NCBI GenBank assembly: GCA_022573485.1
Contig: JACZTW010000070.1
Span: 1 to 13,506, forward strand
Length of the DNA: 13,506 nt
Reading direction: 5' to 3'
Source of the DNA: Planctomycetota bacterium
GTDB taxonomy: Bacteria > Planctomycetota > Phycisphaerae > UBA1845 > CAIVHJ01
The notes under the pieces are model-generated. The model saw only the letters and a list, made by a program, of their open reading frames with translations, was not told the DNA's origin and did no database searches. Below, piece by piece: positions 12,435-13,506 of the stretch (position 1 is its first letter; the number at the start of each line of letters is the position of its first letter). The translations under genes and the position numbers were made by a program.

Positions 12435-13506
12435 ATGACACAATCGAGCGGGAAACACCGTTTCAACCTGAATCGTGCGGAGGTCGTCGACGAGAACTTT
12501 GTCGTGCTGGTGGAATCTCTCGGCGATGACACCGGTAGGGAGTGCGCATCGCCTGATACGGTCGTCGACGCCGAGTCCGGCTTGACCGCGCAGGACGTCA
12601 TCGAGTTGTTCGAGTCACAGATGGTTGCTCGTCACATGGACATCGAGGCCCGGCGGATGCGGGCGCGTAACGAGGGGTTCTACACGATTTCCAGTGCGGG
12701 CCACGAGGGAAACGCCGTCGTCGGGCGTCTCACACGACACACCGATCTGGCCTTCATTCATTATCGATCGGGCGCCTTCATGGCCGAGCGCGCCCGCAAG
12801 GTTCCGGGAACGGATATCGTCGCCGACACCTTGCTTGGCTGCGCAGCCAGCCGCGAGGATCCGACGTCCGGCGGTCGCCACAAGGTGTGGGGTTCTCGTC
12901 CGCTATGGGTTCCGCCGCAAACGAGTACGATCGCCAGCCATTTGCCCAAGGCGGTCGGAGCAGCGATGACCCTGGCGCGAGCCACGAGGCTCGGCGTCGA
13001 GTCGGAACTTCCCGACGACTCAATCGTTGTGTGTTCCTTCGGCGACGCTTCGGTCAACCACGCAGTCGCCCAAACCGCCTTCAACGCAGCCGCTCGCGCC
13101 GCACACGTGCATCTGCCCGTTCCGATTCTCTTCGTGTGCGAGGACAACGGGATCGGCATTAGCGTCAAGACGCCGACTTCGTGGATCGAGTCGTTGTTCC
13201 GTGGCCGGCACGGATTCCACTACGTTCAGGGCGACGGCCTCAATCTCTTCGACGCGTTTCGTAACGTCGCGGAGGCCGTCGAACTCTGCCGCCGTCTTCG
13301 TGAACCGGTTTTCTGTCACCTCAAAGTCGTCCGCCTGCTCGGTCACGCGGGCAGCGATGCGGAGACGGAGTATCACACCTGGCAGCAGATCGAGCAGGCC
13401 GAGGCCAAAGACCCGCTCCTAACCAGTGCGAAACTTCTGGTCGAACGCGGCCTGATGTCGCCGAAAGATATTTTGGCTCGCTACGAGTCGATTCGCAAAC
13501 GCGTTC
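12435..13506 (+). CDS. 2-oxo acid dehydrogenase E1 component, TPP-dependent (5' part)
   Basis: The frame is open from the ATG at 12435 to the window edge: 357 codons with no stop. AAGGG lies 4 bases before the ATG, a slightly short spacing. The protein reads as the alpha (TPP-binding) part of a pyruvate or branched-chain 2-oxo acid dehydrogenase E1. It has ARRMRARNEGFYTISSAGHEG (about 74-94), FIHYRSGAF, SGGRHKVWG, PQTSTIASHLPKAVG, and the TPP/magnesium motif GDASVNHA (from residue 203) with Asn238 in CEDNGIGIS. LGHAGSDAETEY follows. E1 decarboxylates a 2-oxo acid and passes the acyl group to lipoyl-E2. The HYRSG and GHEGN motifs match the actinobacterial/planctomycete form that is often fused to the beta part, about 700 residues in all; the end lies outside the window. 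The substrate cannot be fixed. It is divergent from the truncated activator. Confidence 0.85.
   Translation, partial: MTQSSGKHRFNLNRAEVVDENFVVLVESLGDDTGRECASPDTVVDAESGLTAQDVIELFESQMVARHMDIEARRMRARNEGFYTISSAGHEGNAVVGRLTRHTDLAFIHYRSGAFMAERARKVPGTDIVADTLLGCAASREDPTSGGRHKVWGSRPLWVPPQTSTIASHLPKAVGAAMTLARATRLGVESELPDDSIVVCSFGDASVNHAVAQTAFNAAARAAHVHLPVPILFVCEDNGIGISVKTPTSWIESLFRGRHGFHYVQGDGLNLFDAFRNVAEAVELCRRLREPVFCHLKVVRLLGHAGSDAETEYHTWQQIEQAEAKDPLLTSAKLLVERGLMSPKDILARYESIRKRV

Overview
The window looks like chromosomal DNA of a planctomycete, probably of the Phycisphaerae or a relative. The clues are a high GC content by eye, a release-factor-like protein whose C-terminal helices match a family common in that phylum, a zinc-ribbon protein and several lipoproteins of a type I associate with it, and a perfect REP-like palindrome containing GCCACTGCTC, similar to palindromic repeats of planctomycete genomes. 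This placement is inference from protein style. No rRNA or marker gene is present.

Layout. Positions 1-5262 read rightward: the end of a release-factor-like gene, a MoaB/Mog-type molybdenum cofactor protein (ATGA overlap), a GT4 glycosyltransferase (3 bases on), a 241-base gap with a REP-like palindrome, a membrane-embedded M48 metalloprotease, and a membrane histidine kinase. Positions 5256-12421 read leftward. In transcription order these are: an AAA+ sigma-54 activator lacking its receiver domain; a 379-base gap; three envelope proteins (two lipoprotein-like, one of 64 residues); an ECF sigma factor, a single-pass membrane protein and a secreted Arg/Glu-rich helical protein in a tightly coupled operon ending in a clear intrinsic terminator; deoC; and a zinc-ribbon protein with its own good promoter. 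From 12435 the strand switches again to a 2-oxo acid dehydrogenase E1 gene that runs off the window.

How they work together. The most coherent unit is 6745-8723: ECF sigma factor, putative membrane regulator and secreted effector or sensor, with a predicted promoter just upstream and a terminator at the end. It looks like an uncharacterised envelope signalling module. The lipoproteins just upstream (8813-10902) may be surface partners, but this is only positional. MoaB and DeoC are ordinary metabolic genes.

The most unusual spot is 12317-12434. The response regulator homology stops inside the last strand of the receiver domain, next to a 17-base direct repeat, and the E1 gene begins divergently a few bases on. 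This is either a real rearrangement that left a receiver-less activator or an assembly join.
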